A DNA stretch of 64,000 nucleotides from NCBI GenBank assembly GCA_022453515.1, contig JAJNNY010000019.1:62001-126000 (forward strand), given 5' to 3'. The DNA comes from Astrocystis sublimbata (lineage: Eukaryota > Ascomycota > Sordariomycetes > Xylariales > Xylariaceae). Under the pieces are notes generated by a model. It saw nothing but the letters and a program-made list of their open reading frames with translations. It did no database searches and was not told where the DNA came from. Position 1 is the stretch's first letter, and each line of letters opens with the position of its first letter. Positions 13,056 through 24,749 of the stretch are shown in pieces. The translations under genes were made by a program, and so were the position numbers.

Positions 13056-14107
13056 CTACAAAGCCTCCACTGGAGCCAATGACTCATAATTCTCGAGGTT
13101 GTTGTTAATCAACTCCATGAAAGAGTGAGGTAGACTCAGATCCAGACCTTCCCGCTCGATGATGGTAGTACTAAAGTATAGATACTGGTATCTGAAATGA
13201 TCCCATAGCTCACAATTGCCCCCTACGCTTGACGGCCGAGGCAAGTAAGGAGCATTGGTCTAGAATACGCGCGCCGCCTTCCTTACACCATCCTTGTCCA
13301 TAGTTATGGTACAGCAGCGATCGAAATCCAGAATCCAAAGAGCGTGTCGGCCGAGCACGCCGAAGTCAATCGCCTGGGTGTCGCTGTTTGCTTGGGCTAT
13401 TGCGAACTTCACATCTCTCGCGTCCAGCTTTGCCGCCCAATGCATGAATGCGAGTGTATTCGCCATGCGTATCAAGTAATGGTGGATGTCGAGATGCATC
13501 TCTTCCATTTCGTCGAGGCCAAGGTGCATATCACTCAAACTGAAGGTGTGTGATGTCGACTGGCTGCCGAGGAAAACTTGGACCAGACAATTATGGAAAG
13601 CTTTGTCGGCTAGCGCCATGGAGATTTGTTCTGGTGGACAGTATCTTTCAATCACTTCGACCGCTGGAATCAGTACTGACATTCAGAGTGGAACGATTGC
13701 TCAGGATTCAGGGCTAGCAGGTGTCTCCGGGGCATCAATGATTACTTACGAATATTCCGTGAAGGTCTTCGCAGCGGCACGATACGGTCTGATATCAACA
13801 GGTTACACGGCTCATGCCAATCCGGAAAGCGATATTCCAAGTCTTTGGCCTTGTCCCCACGGACATAGTCCAGGCACAAGGGTATCGAACAACACGCAGT
13901 CGTATCATATCTAGCTTTGACCGATTCGATGTGACAATGGGTGTTATACTCTTCCAACAGAGTTAATAATCTGCCACACTCGCCATCTTCACACTTGATC
14001 ATAGCGCCCGGTCTGCTCGGGTCGTACCATAACGAGCTATTTTCTCCCCACTCCATGCTTCTCAGAGGCGATGAATCTAGTGTGAAAAGGTCGAAGTATG
14101 AAACCAT
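13056..14107 (-). pseudogene. DUF3669 (fungal zinc-finger-like) gene with in-frame stop
   Basis: Two exons, 14107-13750 and 13675-13056, with a 74-bp intron. The joined frame spans 326 codons. Motifs typical of DUF3669 proteins are present: PLCLDYVRGDKAKDLEYRF, FPDWHEPCNLL, MANTLAFMHWAAKLDARDV, and DFGVLGRHALWILDFDRC. The frame is broken by TAG at 13260-13262 between AARVF and TNAPYLPRPSS, exactly where relatives have an aromatic residue in a FWRNDPYYPRP-like block. Reading continues in the same frame for about 67 further codons with family character. No intron removes the stop. The stop truncates the C-terminal quarter. A TGG to TAG change (C to T in CpA on the plus strand) would explain it. 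Function of the family is unknown. Confidence 0.75.
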
Positions 14108-14934
14108 TGTAGCTTTGTAGCTTTCCTCTCTTTCGCGATGAGGAGGTTTCAGGGTTGTTGTTGAGCTGGATCCTTGCCTGGAGGCGGAGGGGACTTTTCA
14201 AAGAAGAGGTGGGAACGCATGCTTTCGGTTTCGCACGACGCGAGATTCAGTGCCCTATATATATGCAATCTAGGTTTCAACGAAACAATGCCGGACTCTT
14301 CCTAGGTAGGTAGCCATTGCATCTTCTGATCTTGTTAGGGAGGTACGAGTGCACCATTGCCATTATTGTAATGATGTATTCGAACTCAATGTAATTATAT
14401 ACTACCTAGGTAGAGGACGAATATAGAAGCCACCGCCGGCCTAACAGGCATTCCTTCCTTGCATTTCGCCATGGCAGTAACATCGTGGAATGATACTGCA
14501 CGCGCGATAGTGTAAAACGATATTTTAAATCGCTGTTGCTTGCTATTGATCGCGAGGCGGTGGCCCTAGGTAAGCCCGGCCTATTATGCGTAGCTGCATA
14601 CATGTAGGACCCATTGACAGACTGGCTGTGTTTCTCTAAGGCTTGCCCGAATAAGTTCGATACATGAGTCGAGGATGGGATGCAGTTTAGAACTATAGCC
14701 TCATAGTTGCAATGTGCCTCGGTGGTACTGGTCGGAGCATATGCCCCTGATACCTTTCCTCCGTGAGTAGCATGCCGTAACCCAGCGTGATAATTGTACT
14801 GCGAGCTGCGCCGCGATATCATGTTGCATGTTTTTCAGCATGCGCAAGAGCTTGCGCAGTCCGATAGGCACAAACATCAAACTTTCGCCCATCCCCTGTC
14901 CGTTGCAGCGCCTGAAGCCATGCAGCACCGTCTA
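14108..14934. other. Intergenic, 0.8 kb, with CCTAGGTA words
   Basis: Promoter side of the DUF3669 gene and 3' side of MED8. Contains CCTAGGTAGGTAG at about 14299 and ACTACCTAGGTAGAG at about 14400. Frames here lack exon support. Confidence 0.6.
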
Positions 14935-15796
14935 TTACTTGAACTGGCCCCTCGTCGCAATACGTAAGATCGCCTCCGGCGTCGCGCCCTCGACCTCCTG
15001 AGTCGAGATGCCCGGAGCCGGCGGCGGCGGCGGCCGATCAATATCTATGGGCTCCTGGCTCGTGTGGCCTCCACCATCCACGTCCTCCATGTCGTCATCC
15101 TCTTCGTCATCGGAGTCGTCGTCCAGATTCCGCCGCAGGCCCGTCCGCACGTTTTCGGTGCCCATCTCACGTTCTTCGGCTGTGTAGGGGTCGTTCTCCT
15201 CGTTCATGACGTATTCGGCGATGCGCTCGTGACACATCTGGCGCGCGGCAGCCCATATATCCTCCAGCGCATCCTCTTTCGCTTTGTCGTGACTGTTGTT
15301 GGGGGTAGCGGCGGCGGTGGTCAAGGTGTTGCTTGGTTGAAGGTGAGCAGGTAGAGGCATGCTGGCAAGTGCCTTGCTGCCTTCCTCCATGGCAGCCTCG
15401 ACATCGGGCTCAGGCTTCTTACGCAGAAGCAGCAGCAGCGCTGTCTCCTGGGTACGGCCGGGGAAGTTGGTAGAGGGATGTGTGGCGACGCGGCTGAAGA
15501 GCTCGTAGTTCTGGGCCAGTATCTCGAGAATCGCTGACAAGTTATGATTGAGGATATCTGCCGATGCCTGGAGAGAGTCCCTGTGAAGCCGTCGCGTGTT
15601 AGTACGTGGTGTGATGCCATCATGGATAGGTGGTATAGGCGGGGGTTCATGTCGGATGAGCGCACAAATTCGGTAAGGGACTGCTGAATAATACATCGTT
15701 TTTGAAGCTATCAATACTGGCTGACAATTGCGCCAGACGTTGGCGCGTCTGCTCGACGGCCTTGAGCTCGTCCTGGCTCAGTCCGAGCGACGACAT
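14935..15796 (-). CDS. MED8: Mediator of RNA polymerase II subunit 8
   Basis: Head-module subunit of the Mediator coactivator, acting in the nucleus. Exons 15796-15666 and 15580-14935, intron 85 bp, 258 residues. The N-terminus SSLGLSQDELKAVEQTRQRL and the block DSLQASADILNHNLSAILE, followed by VATHPSTNFPGRTQE and LLRKKPEPDVEAAM, are diagnostic of fungal MED8. The donor is the non-canonical-looking GTGCGC, but the join PLPNL-DSLQ restores the conserved order. The C-terminal half is acidic (DDDSDDEEDDDMEDVD) and then Pro-rich (RPPPPPAP), as in other filamentous fungi. The start is the first ATG and matches the family N-terminus. Confidence 0.93.
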
Positions 15797-16744
15797 GATG
15801 GGCAACTGCGGGTATCGCGAGAACGGGTTTGCGGAGCCAGGTACCTAACAGCGTGGAAACGGCGTTTTTGTACGCAAAGACACTCAAGGGGACAACGATA
15901 GGTCGAACGATGTTGTAGCTCACCAAAAACAAAGTGGCAAGCTTTGAGCAAGGTAGTACGTAGCACTGCAAAATATGGTGAAGCTGGGAGTGATGCCCTT
16001 GCTTCTCATCCAAGCGCGATGCGCCGATGCCTAGCACCCGGGCCCCCGAGGCACCCTAGGAGGCCTAGGCATACTAGGTCCTACATGTAGGTGCGAGCAA
16101 GTACCTCTAAGTACCTACTAGGGCCACAAGGGCCACAAGACTGCAGGCGCGGGATACCTACTAAGTAGGGGCGGGGCTAGGCAGGGTAAGGTAAGTTTGA
16201 TCGTTCAATTGAGGGACCTTGAACCATCTAATAGTAGGTACATATATGTAGGTACAACACATGAGACTTATACCAATACCACATTGTTGCTATCCTATTT
16301 TTCTTCTTCCATTTATTTTGATCACAAGTCATAGCTTTCTGATTTGAGTTCTTAAATTCAGGGTTCTCCTCTAGATTCTTGGAAGCAGGTAGTCAAGTCA
16401 ATCTAGCTAGCTTAAGTATCTAGGGGATATAAATTCATAAACACCTGACCATCGCAAACGTATCCTGCAATGCATGCTGCAACCAAACCCAAGATGGTAC
16501 ACTTTCAAATAATGGTTTGGAAATCAACGCATATCCATCGCTGACCCATGGTTCTTTTTAAAAATCTCGCATCGCTAAGTTCGCTTCGATTGTTTCCAGA
16601 TGAATGCAAATGAGGCTCATAGCCTGTAAAAGGCAAGCAGGCGAAGGCGCATGCACCCCGGCGCATTCGTGACGATGGTGTCACCCTGTGGCGGTACGTC
16701 TTCGAGTATTTGCCCGCGCTTTGACGCAAAGTACACGGGGTGCC
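15797..16744. other. Intergenic, 0.9 kb, dense in CCTAGG/TAGGTA words
   Basis: Between the starts of MED8 transcription and the end of the sulfatase. From about 16040 to 16260 it is packed with CCTAGG, TAGGTAC and TACCTACTA words. No gene seen. Confidence 0.6.
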
Positions 16745-18599
16745 TTACTGGTTGTGCGATCCCGCCTGGTCGATGACGATATCGCGCGTTTCCCGTCCAT
16801 GTTTATCGACTGGCGGGTACCGCGCCCTCCTCTCGAGGTCATCGAGCGGCAAGAAGGAGCGGATGTATTTGTTGGTGCCGTTGTCGTTGGGGTTGTAGTC
16901 CCAAGGCTCGAACTTGCCCACTTTCAGAGCGTCCCACACGAGCCGCCTTGTCCTCTGCGACAGCAGAACGGACTGTGTGATGGCCTCCAAATCCCACCGC
17001 GCCTTGCCCTCGGCCTCGAATTTCGCGAATTTGGCTTTGGCTTCTTCTTCGTCGGCCGTCAAGCCCTCGGTCTTGTTTGCCAGTTCGGCCAGATTGACGA
17101 GCTCGAGAGGGTCCTTCTCGAGGTTGAAGAGTTGGGGCGGATCTGTTAGACACGTGATGTACTTCCACGGACCGCGGCGGATCATCATCAGGGGACTGAT
17201 TGTTCCTTCGCCCGTGTACTCGGCAATCACAGTGTCGTGACCTTCTCTTCCCTCGAGATGAGGTAGCAGGGAGGTACCATCCATCGGCAGACCCGGAATC
17301 AGCTGGGTGCCCACAATATCACATAGCGTGGGAAGAATGTCCAGAGTAGAAACGTTCTGCTTCACACGGCGAGGCTCGAATCGGTGAGGATCCGAGATCA
17401 GCAGGGGCACACGGACAGACGATTCAAAATAGCTCATCTTGTACCTGCGATCTGTCAGCGGTGCAATTGACCCGAAAGCCCGCGGTTTGTTCACTTACCA
17501 GAGACCACGCTCTCCCAGCATATCGCCGTGATCGCCACTGAAGACAACAATGGTGTTCTGATCCAGACGGCATTGCTTCAGCGTTGTGAGAATGCGTCCA
17601 ATGCAATCGTCCACATAGCTGACGGCGCCATAGTACGCACGCCGCGCACGCTTGATCTGCTCATCGGTAAAGTCGTGATCCCAAGTATCGGTGACCTTCA
17701 TTAGTCGCTTGCTGTGCGCATCCTGCTGGTCCCGAGGAATCTTGACTTTAGGCAAGTTGATATCTACACCCTCGTACAAATCCCAGTACTTCTCTTCAAT
17801 TGTGTACGGATCATGCGGATGAGTAAGCGACAGCTATTTGCGACAGAAGATTGATCAGTAAGTTTACTCATCTTAGGGATGCTCATACAACTCCGGACGC
17901 CACTTGCGGCACAACGACGTCACTAATTTGTCAGAATTATCAGAGAAAACTCACCGTGAGACAGAATGGGCGGTTGTCAGGCCCCTCACGAACCTGGTCA
18001 AACAGGAACTGGGTGGATTTGTACATGACCTCCTCGTCGTAATCCAACTGGTTACTCCGCACGCAGGTACCAGCCTGCAAGATGGAGCTTGCATTGTGAT
18101 ACCACTCTAGCCGCCTATCGGGGTCGTCCCAGTTGACAGCCCAGCCAAAGTCGCCAGGGTAGATGTCGCTCGTTAGGCGCGTCTCGTACCCATGCAGCTG
18201 GTCTCCAACGAAGTGCATCTTGCCGGCCAATGCCGTGTGATAGCCTTTGAGCCTCAGGTAGTGGGCATATGTAGGCACATCACTACCGATTTGGGACGCA
18301 TTGTCATATGCACCGATGCTCATCGGCAATTGGCCCGAAATAAGACTCATGCGCGAGGGTGCGCAGAGGGGAGAAGGGCAATAAGCAGAGTCAAACTGGA
18401 CCGACTTGGCTGCCAGTGCATCCAGGTTGGGCGTCAGGATCTGCGATTCGGGATTGTACATTTTCAGTTGGGGTGCAGCCAACTGGTCCGCCATGATGAA
18501 GAGGATGTTGGGCCGCTTCGCATTGCCACCCGGCGCGGCCGGTGATGGGCCATTGCCGCCGCTAGATCCGCGTGAGAATGAATCAATGTCCGGAGCCAT
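16745..18599 (-). CDS. Choline sulfatase (type I sulfatase)
   Basis: Hydrolyses choline-O-sulfate to choline and sulfate, a sulfur store and osmolyte in fungi. Exons 18599-17955, 17833-17499 and 17444-16745; introns 121 and 54 bp; 559 residues, the usual length. The N-terminal metal-binding block RPNILFIMADQLA (Asp38) is typical of choline sulfatases. The sulfatase signature CAPSRMSLISGQLP has Cys79, the residue converted to formylglycine, and Arg83. VVFSGDHGDMLGE supplies further metal ligands. The C-terminus has the choline-sulfatase tail with LERRARYP. No signal peptide is visible, so it is probably intracellular. Relatives are controlled by sulfur supply; I did not identify a regulator site here. 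All key residues are intact. Confidence 0.95.
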
Positions 18600-18796
18600 G
18601 GTGAAGGAGGAAGCTTAGAGTCAGAGGAGGAGAGTAGAGAGTATGGCACGAGACCCAACGTAGTCTGGGTGTGAGTCTAGACTTGACTCGGTGCGAGAAG
18701 ACTTTGAATCAAAACCAGGCAGAAGAAGAAAAGGCTTGCTTCACAATGATGAATTGGAACAGGCAGAGTAGAAAGAAGGGTGGCGGGATTCAGCAG

Positions 18797-18807
18797 CTTA
18801 TATAAAA
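18797..18807 (-). promoter_or_regulatory. TATA-like box upstream of choline sulfatase
   Basis: The minus strand reads TTTTATATAAG about 200 bp upstream of the sulfatase ATG. Called by sequence and position only. Confidence 0.4.
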
Positions 18808-21800
18808 AACACCGGGGAACACGGAACAAGATGACCAAGCTGCACTCAAGTGATCACTCCGTCCACTTTCCAGATGAAGAGAGGCGAGAGAGGGAGACTG
18901 GCTGCTCGAGGTGATGGATAGAGCAAGTTGTCTAGGCTAGACTAAGATGAGCAGGGGAGCGAGTGGCCCGAGTGAGTGGGTGACCATCACTTGATTGATT
19001 TGCTCCCAACGATGCAGCGCATGCGAAAGCAGCGAGGTACAAGCCGTTGACGTGATGGGTTATAAGAAGAGACACCTGTCCAGCTTGGCAAATGCAGAAG
19101 AACAGCAGGAATTGATTACCTCGTGTGCTTGTCTGTATCGATGGTTGAGTGATGTGGAGTGCGAGCAACGGTTGTCGGGCTGTCGTGCGATGGCGACATG
19201 ACTTATACTAATACTAATACATAGTCATTTCGTCTTTTTTTTGACCGCCTTCGATATCGACGCAAGATGAATGGAGGCCAGAGGTAATAATGGACCCGTC
19301 TCCCCCGAGCCCCCTCGTGCTCATGCGCTCGCTGCTGCGTAGAAGACAAGGTATTTACCCCGCGCTAGGCTTGATCCAGAAATACCATCTTGGGTCCTGC
19401 TCGCCAATCACCAGCATGGATCCCACCTGTCTTTTCCCGGATTGGGATCAACGCCACGTCCCTCCGCGTGCGTACAGTGTGCATCACAGTAAATGGCTAC
19501 CTAGGTACGAGTAGATAGAGCGGAGTTGCGAGCTGCGAGCTGCGAGCTGCGAGATAGGCGCCGCCCATGTGACCGGTGGGCATGGCGGCATTACTTAAAG
19601 CTAGATCTTGACTTGATAACTACCTAACTTATCATCATATCGTTCGTTTTGAGGCGTCTAAATGTAGGTACGGCACGGTACATGTGCTGAGGGCGGGGCT
19701 GGGGTCCCACATTGTTCCCGTTGTTTTGCATTGGTCGTTTTGGCAATCTCGATTTCAGGGTCCCACCCCGCTTATTCGTTTGCGGATCAAGACTGGATGA
19801 CTGGGACAGCTAATGGCACCTCTATTGGAATACCTATCTCGCCTACTGCGGAGGGATGCCCTTCGCCCCTAATGTAGTAGCAGGTAGGTACACCGCACAA
19901 GCTGGTCAGGCTGCAGCTTACATCCGTGCATTTTTTTCTCTCTCTACCCTGTCACTATCGTGAGTCCTGCAGATGATGCCAGGCTTGCCAGGGCTCGATT
20001 ACTATGCTGCATACAGCATCACACGCTGGTGTGTCCGTACTGAGTCAGTACACGTAGGCAAAAGGATAAAGCAGCTCTGTCTTGGCTTCACGCAACAACC
20101 GAATTTGTCACACTCAAGTTCCAGACACCGTCCACGCAGGGTTCCAAATCCCCGGAATTTGGGAGAATGAACATCGCATTGCAATCACTGTCTGCTGTTA
20201 CTAGTGGAATGTTGTCAAACATGGCAACTCTCTTCTAATTGCTTCTAGTTTTCGAAAGGATGCTCGTTCCTGTGTGGTTGGCTTCGCTAGTGCGCCCCGA
20301 TAGTCTTTGTTGTGAGCACGCCATATATGGGGAAGATAATCTAATCAGTGTGAGTTGGGTCTAGATGCCGTATGAAACAAACGAGTTGTCGCGGGGATCT
20401 TCCCATTTATCCTAGTAAGGCAATAGAGCTTGTGAGAAGCGGGCAAGGGCTCGCAAGGACAGGATGGAAACCGGAGCCCGAGAAATGACGCATGACTTGA
20501 ACTAAATGATATGATAGCAGAACCTATGGCTGGCCAATCATTGTCCATCTCATGCAGGGTCTTCGGTAGTTGTGGAACTTTGTGCTCATTCGTTTCTCGC
20601 TTTGGGAAGTGCGAGCTGTAAGCTGATCGTCTCGAAAGGGACGAGATGCGGACTCGGCGAGCTGAAATATGCAGCTGTCCCAGCTACTTATTACTGTTAG
20701 TCTCAGAGGTAGTCAAAAGCGCTACTAGTACGTGAGCGGCGCTCTGGGCGGCGGAGATTTTGGCAGAGTCACGGGTTCCTATGCACGGGGAAGAGCCGAT
20801 GTGGGGTGCAATACAGTATTATCTAGGTTCCAAGTTGCTAAGCATCTCTATGTGCCGAGCACAAGCAAGGTTGCATTTGGGTCTGTCTGATACGGAACAT
20901 TTCAACAGGTGGTAGGTAGGTTGTGTGTAGTTTGATGCGTGGTTAACGCCGATTCGTCGATCTAAGCCCGTCACCAACCATACATATATCGGCGCAGTTG
21001 CGTTGAATGGCCAATCTATGTGAACTCGGGTTGGCGATTGGCCAACCACTTCATACCCAGCTGCTAGCTCAAGTAGTACATTGTGTGTAATAATTGATAA
21101 GAGTTCCCAATTTCTGCGTATAGGCCTTAATTCCGATTTCTGCGTACTACCAAGTAATAGTCGGTACGTCCAGTCTACGAGTACGACGGATGCTCTCATA
21201 CAACCCACTGATAACGTGCTATACGCTACTACACAGTTAGAGCAAATTTGAACGAAAGGGTAGCGTGACTCGAACAAGATAGCCTAGAGCACATGACGAT
21301 GGATGCAGTCAGGGGGGGTTCCTTTACCGGCGCGTCCAGCCAGCATTCGTCTAGACCATATTTCCCTCACAGATCCCATAACTCACTCAGACAGCCAGCA
21401 TGTCGACGTAGCAGTAGAGCGTGCATCCTAGTGTACTTCGGTTGGTGATTGCTGGTAACTGGGTATCTGCGCAGCACCCAACAAAGCGAAGCCCTTTCTG
21501 ACATGTTGCATACCTAACTCTAGGTTGGACTCGCGCCAAGGCGGGCCACATACACTAAGTAAAAGATCGGAGTGCGATAGCGTAATTCATGTCAACTATT
21601 GCAACACCATCAGAGCGTCATGTCTTGTCTCTATTAGGTAGGTGGTAGGCGGTAGGCAACTCGATAATGCAACGTCAGAAGACCACAACGCGCTGTCACA
21701 TGCAACGCCAAAGTTATCTGTCCATCGTGTTTGTAAGCAAGAAATGCAGAAGAAACCACCGCTACTGCTCGACCGGGGGCCAGACGTCCAGGGAGGAGAT

Positions 21801-21956
21801 TGCCAAGCGATATAGGCTATGTTCCTCAACACATAGGTCTTAAAAGATAACTGCGCTGAGAATGGAAGATTATATATCATTAAACGGGGCACGAAGTCTA
21901 ATATCCTACATAGTTTGGCTCTCGTGTCTTTTCTGGCAAAAGTTCAAGAGGAAGCT
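18808..21956. other. Intergenic, 3.1 kb, no supportable gene
   Basis: Includes a 7-bp minisatellite at 19527-19553 and several TAGGTA-type words (about 19496, 19665, 19880, 20910). A minus-strand open frame at 21277-20819 is the longest but opens on TTG and has no family resemblance. It may hold untranslated exons or a noncoding transcript; nothing in the sequence proves it. Confidence 0.55.
19527..19553. repeat. 7-bp tandem repeat, unit TGCGAGC
   Basis: Nearly four perfect head-to-tail copies in intergenic DNA upstream of the sulfatase promoter. Confidence 0.85.
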
Positions 21957-22951
21957 TCAACCTCTACGACGTGTGGAAGGCCCTTTCGATTTGGGTGTGG
22001 GCGAAGCGGACGAAGACACAGCCGAGCTCGGGCCTCTGGCCGTGATAGGCACCTCCTGCCTCTTCCCCTTCCCCTTGGCCTTGGCAGATGGCGCGTTCCA
22101 GTAGTACACCATCTGCACCGCCAAGACGAGATTAAGTGTGAACCCCGCAATGAAGCCGTACAGGATTAACTTGTCGTCCACCTCCTGCAGTGTGGTAAAG
22201 ATGCGCGAGAGCGAACCGGCGAGGTAGTTGAAGACCTGTATGGGAACACGACAGTTAAGATCAGCAGACTGGTGATGGCAGGGTGACGTGTACCAGCCCC
22301 ATGACTGATGGGTAAATTTGTGGTTTAGGTAAGAGGAATGCATACCGTGAAGGCGCTAAGCTGGCCTGTTCCACCCTCCTGAAAGATGGCCGCGATCTGG
22401 GGGATCTTGCTCGCCACGCCCAGCACGCCGGCACCGGCCTGTAGATATCCCAGTGTCTGCATGTCGACGATATCGCTATTCAAGAGGGAGACGACGCCCA
22501 CGGCCAGTGCCGCGACGAATAGAGCGGCGATGCTCGCGCGGCCGCTGTAGTTGAGAACGAGGACGGTGATGATGGCATTTTGGCCGAGGATCAGGGCCGT
22601 CTCGCCAAAGGTGCTGAAGGGGAAGCCGCTGCGAAGGCTGTAGGCGAGCGTGATCAGATAGGACGAGGTCTCGAGCAGGTAGGACAGGAAGCTGATGCCC
22701 GAGGCGGACTTGGACTGGAGGAGCTTGAGGATCTGCGGAACCTTGACGATGGCGGATGCGCCGATAATGCCGATGCCCAGGCCTTTGGAAATGGCCAACT
22801 TGAGACAGGCGGAATCGGTCGGGTCGAGATCGAGGAGCAGTGTCTTGTAGCAAGTCTCGCCAATGATGGACACGCCGAGGTCGCGGATCGGAGCCGGCAG
22901 GTTGTGCGTAAGTGGCTGCAGCGGCTGCAGCGCCGATTTGAGGGCCTCCAT
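21957..22951 (-). CDS. PQ-loop membrane protein, MPDU1-like
   Basis: Resembles mannose-P-dolichol utilization defect 1 proteins, ER membrane proteins needed for use of dolichol-linked sugars in N-glycan and GPI assembly. Exons 22951-22346 and 22235-21957, intron 110 bp, 294 residues. Two PQ-loop repeats are visible: IVKVPQILKLLQSKSASGIS (about residues 68-90) and SKIPQIAAIFQEGGTGQLS (about 182-200), each with the paired Pro-Gln, and about seven hydrophobic helices. The exon join TV-FNYLAGS keeps the second repeat intact. The C-terminus is a basic Ser/Lys/Pro tail (KGKGKRQE to STRRRG). The name rests on overall pattern; a vacuolar PQ-loop transporter is the alternative, but the length and ELAISKGLGIGI-like start favour MPDU1. 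Confidence 0.88.
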
Positions 22952-23706
22952 TTTGTTGGTATGCGCCCGAGGACGGAGGCTTAGGGGAAGGGATGGAGTT
23001 TGGAGGGTGAGATAGAAATAGAAGACGGCGTCTCGCTGCTTGTGATGGTACACTTGACCTCGTTCCTGCGTAAGTGCGGAGGAGAAGACAACTGTTGGCG
23101 CAAGCTGACGGAATCTACCTAGGCACCTAGGTAAGTAGAGACAAGCGAGGCTGTTTGCTCGGCCAGCTTGGCTGAGGCAGCGAATCAAAGTGCATGCTGT
23201 GTCATCAGCACGAGCGCGCTCTCTTGCGGATTCGACACTGTGATGCACTGTACCTACTACATACTACCTAACACTTGACCTAATACCCCAAGACCCCATC
23301 GGGAGGGCTTGGTACCTTATATAACCAATTCACTAGACCACCCATTCAGTGAATCATACGAAACTTTGAATACGAGAGACGTTATCATTGAGACTATTTT
23401 CTCTATGGATCATTACCGCAATAGCCCTTGCCATTGAAGCTTTGCACTGTGTCGGATGAGATCTCAAATAACTCGACTTGCATGTACTAAACCAACGTAA
23501 ATGTTGGAAGTCTGTTCCTGTCCTGAAGTCTGAGACACTCCCAGTCTGAAGCTCTCCTTGGGACAGCGTGAATCAGTGTAGGATAAAGGGTTGCCAGTGT
23601 ACAATCAACGAACAGCCAGTCGAGCACTAAACATATGGTGCCTTGCTTCTAAACCGACGTTGCCAGAGACCCTCCCTCGTTCTCCATATCCACAGCCTCA
23701 TCTCAC
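22952..23706. other. Intergenic, 0.75 kb
   Basis: Promoter side of the MPDU1-like gene and 3' side of the chromodomain gene. Contains CTACCTAGGCACCTAGGTAAG at about 23117 split over two overlapping palindromic words. No gene seen. Confidence 0.6.
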
Positions 23707-24749
23707 TCACTTTCTGTTAGACTTCTCGAGCCATTTCTGAATGGCCTCCGTACAGTGAGCAACATTTTTGGCTGGTTCCCAGGTGCTTTCTTGGGCCGAG
23801 TAGCCCTTCCACTTGACGAAGAATCGAGCATCCAGGATCTTGTCGACTTCATATTTGCCTAGGGATCTTTCGTACTTTCTCTTAGGGGCTGGCGTAGAAT
23901 CACCGCTCTTAATACTCTTAGTTGAGGCATTCTTGGCATGCAGAGTGGATGGTGTAGTTGACTTTGATGTGGCCTTCGGTCGTTTCGCCTACATCATCTA
24001 GTTAGCCTTTCGCTTGTCTTTTGACCATGAGTTCATGACATAGGTAGTGGTACTGACACTTAGCTCGGCGATCTGCTTATTAGCCGACTCTGCGGAAGCT
24101 CTCGACGATCTCCGAAGTCCTTCATCCATTGCGCTTCCCACGACGCTCTTTCTCTTGACTGGCAGGGATGACTGGCTCGTACCAGCCTGCGTAGCACCCA
24201 CGACCGGCACTTGTAGCGATCTTGGGGACGGACGTGCAATGAGACCGACGGAAGGCGTTTTGTGACCGCTGTTATGGCCAACAGCGGTCTTAGCCGGTCG
24301 GCCACGTTTGCGGGGCGTTGCAATTTGTCCTGCGGTGTGCTCCTTCATATACGCACTCTCAGCGGCAGCACCATTCCCACCGCTTGGCACAGAACCTACT
24401 TTTCCAGCACCAGCCACAGTCTGTTTACCGTGGCTGTTCTTGTTGTCTTTGTTCTGGGCGCCAACGTTCCTAGCAGATGGTGTTAGTTGAAACCAGCCTC
24501 AGTACTTGCAGATGATTGAGTTGCTCAAAAGACAAGCACAACTTACTTAGCAGGTTTGCCCTTGTCTGATAGTTCAGTGTTGGTGGTCTTGCCTGCGCCA
24601 GGGACGATAGGAGCAGTGCTCCCACCCGTGATGGAACCAGCGGAAGGCTCATGGCCGCCAGATACAGTCAAAGAGCTGCCATGATCATATGACTCATTTT
24701 TGGCCGTGTCCGGGCCGTCCAGAGTGCGACTCTGTGATTGGGATGCCAT
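23707..24749 (-). CDS. AT-hook and chromodomain protein (possible HCHC/CDP-2-like)
   Basis: Nuclear chromatin reader. Exons 24749-24547, 24469-24058 and 23988-23707; introns 77 and 69 bp; 298 residues. The second donor (GTCAGT at 24057) is weak, but it is the donor that keeps phase and it pairs with branch point GCTAAC and acceptor GTAG. Residues 119-128 (TPRKRGRPAK) form an AT-hook for minor-groove DNA binding. Residues about 249-295 form a chromodomain: KYEVDKILDARFFVKWKGY then STWEPAKNV and a C-terminal helix. The likely methyl-lysine cage residues Tyr250, Trp265 and Tyr268 are present. The beta1-beta2 loop is shorter than in HP1. The rest is Ser/Gly-rich and looks disordered. Neurospora CDP-2 and CHAP in the HCHC deacetylase complex carry a chromodomain and AT-hooks respectively; homology to either is only a suggestion. 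Confidence 0.85.

Noticed and set aside
20819..21277. 152-codon minus-strand frame
   Set aside because: Opens on TTG, no family likeness, in a region with no other coding signs.
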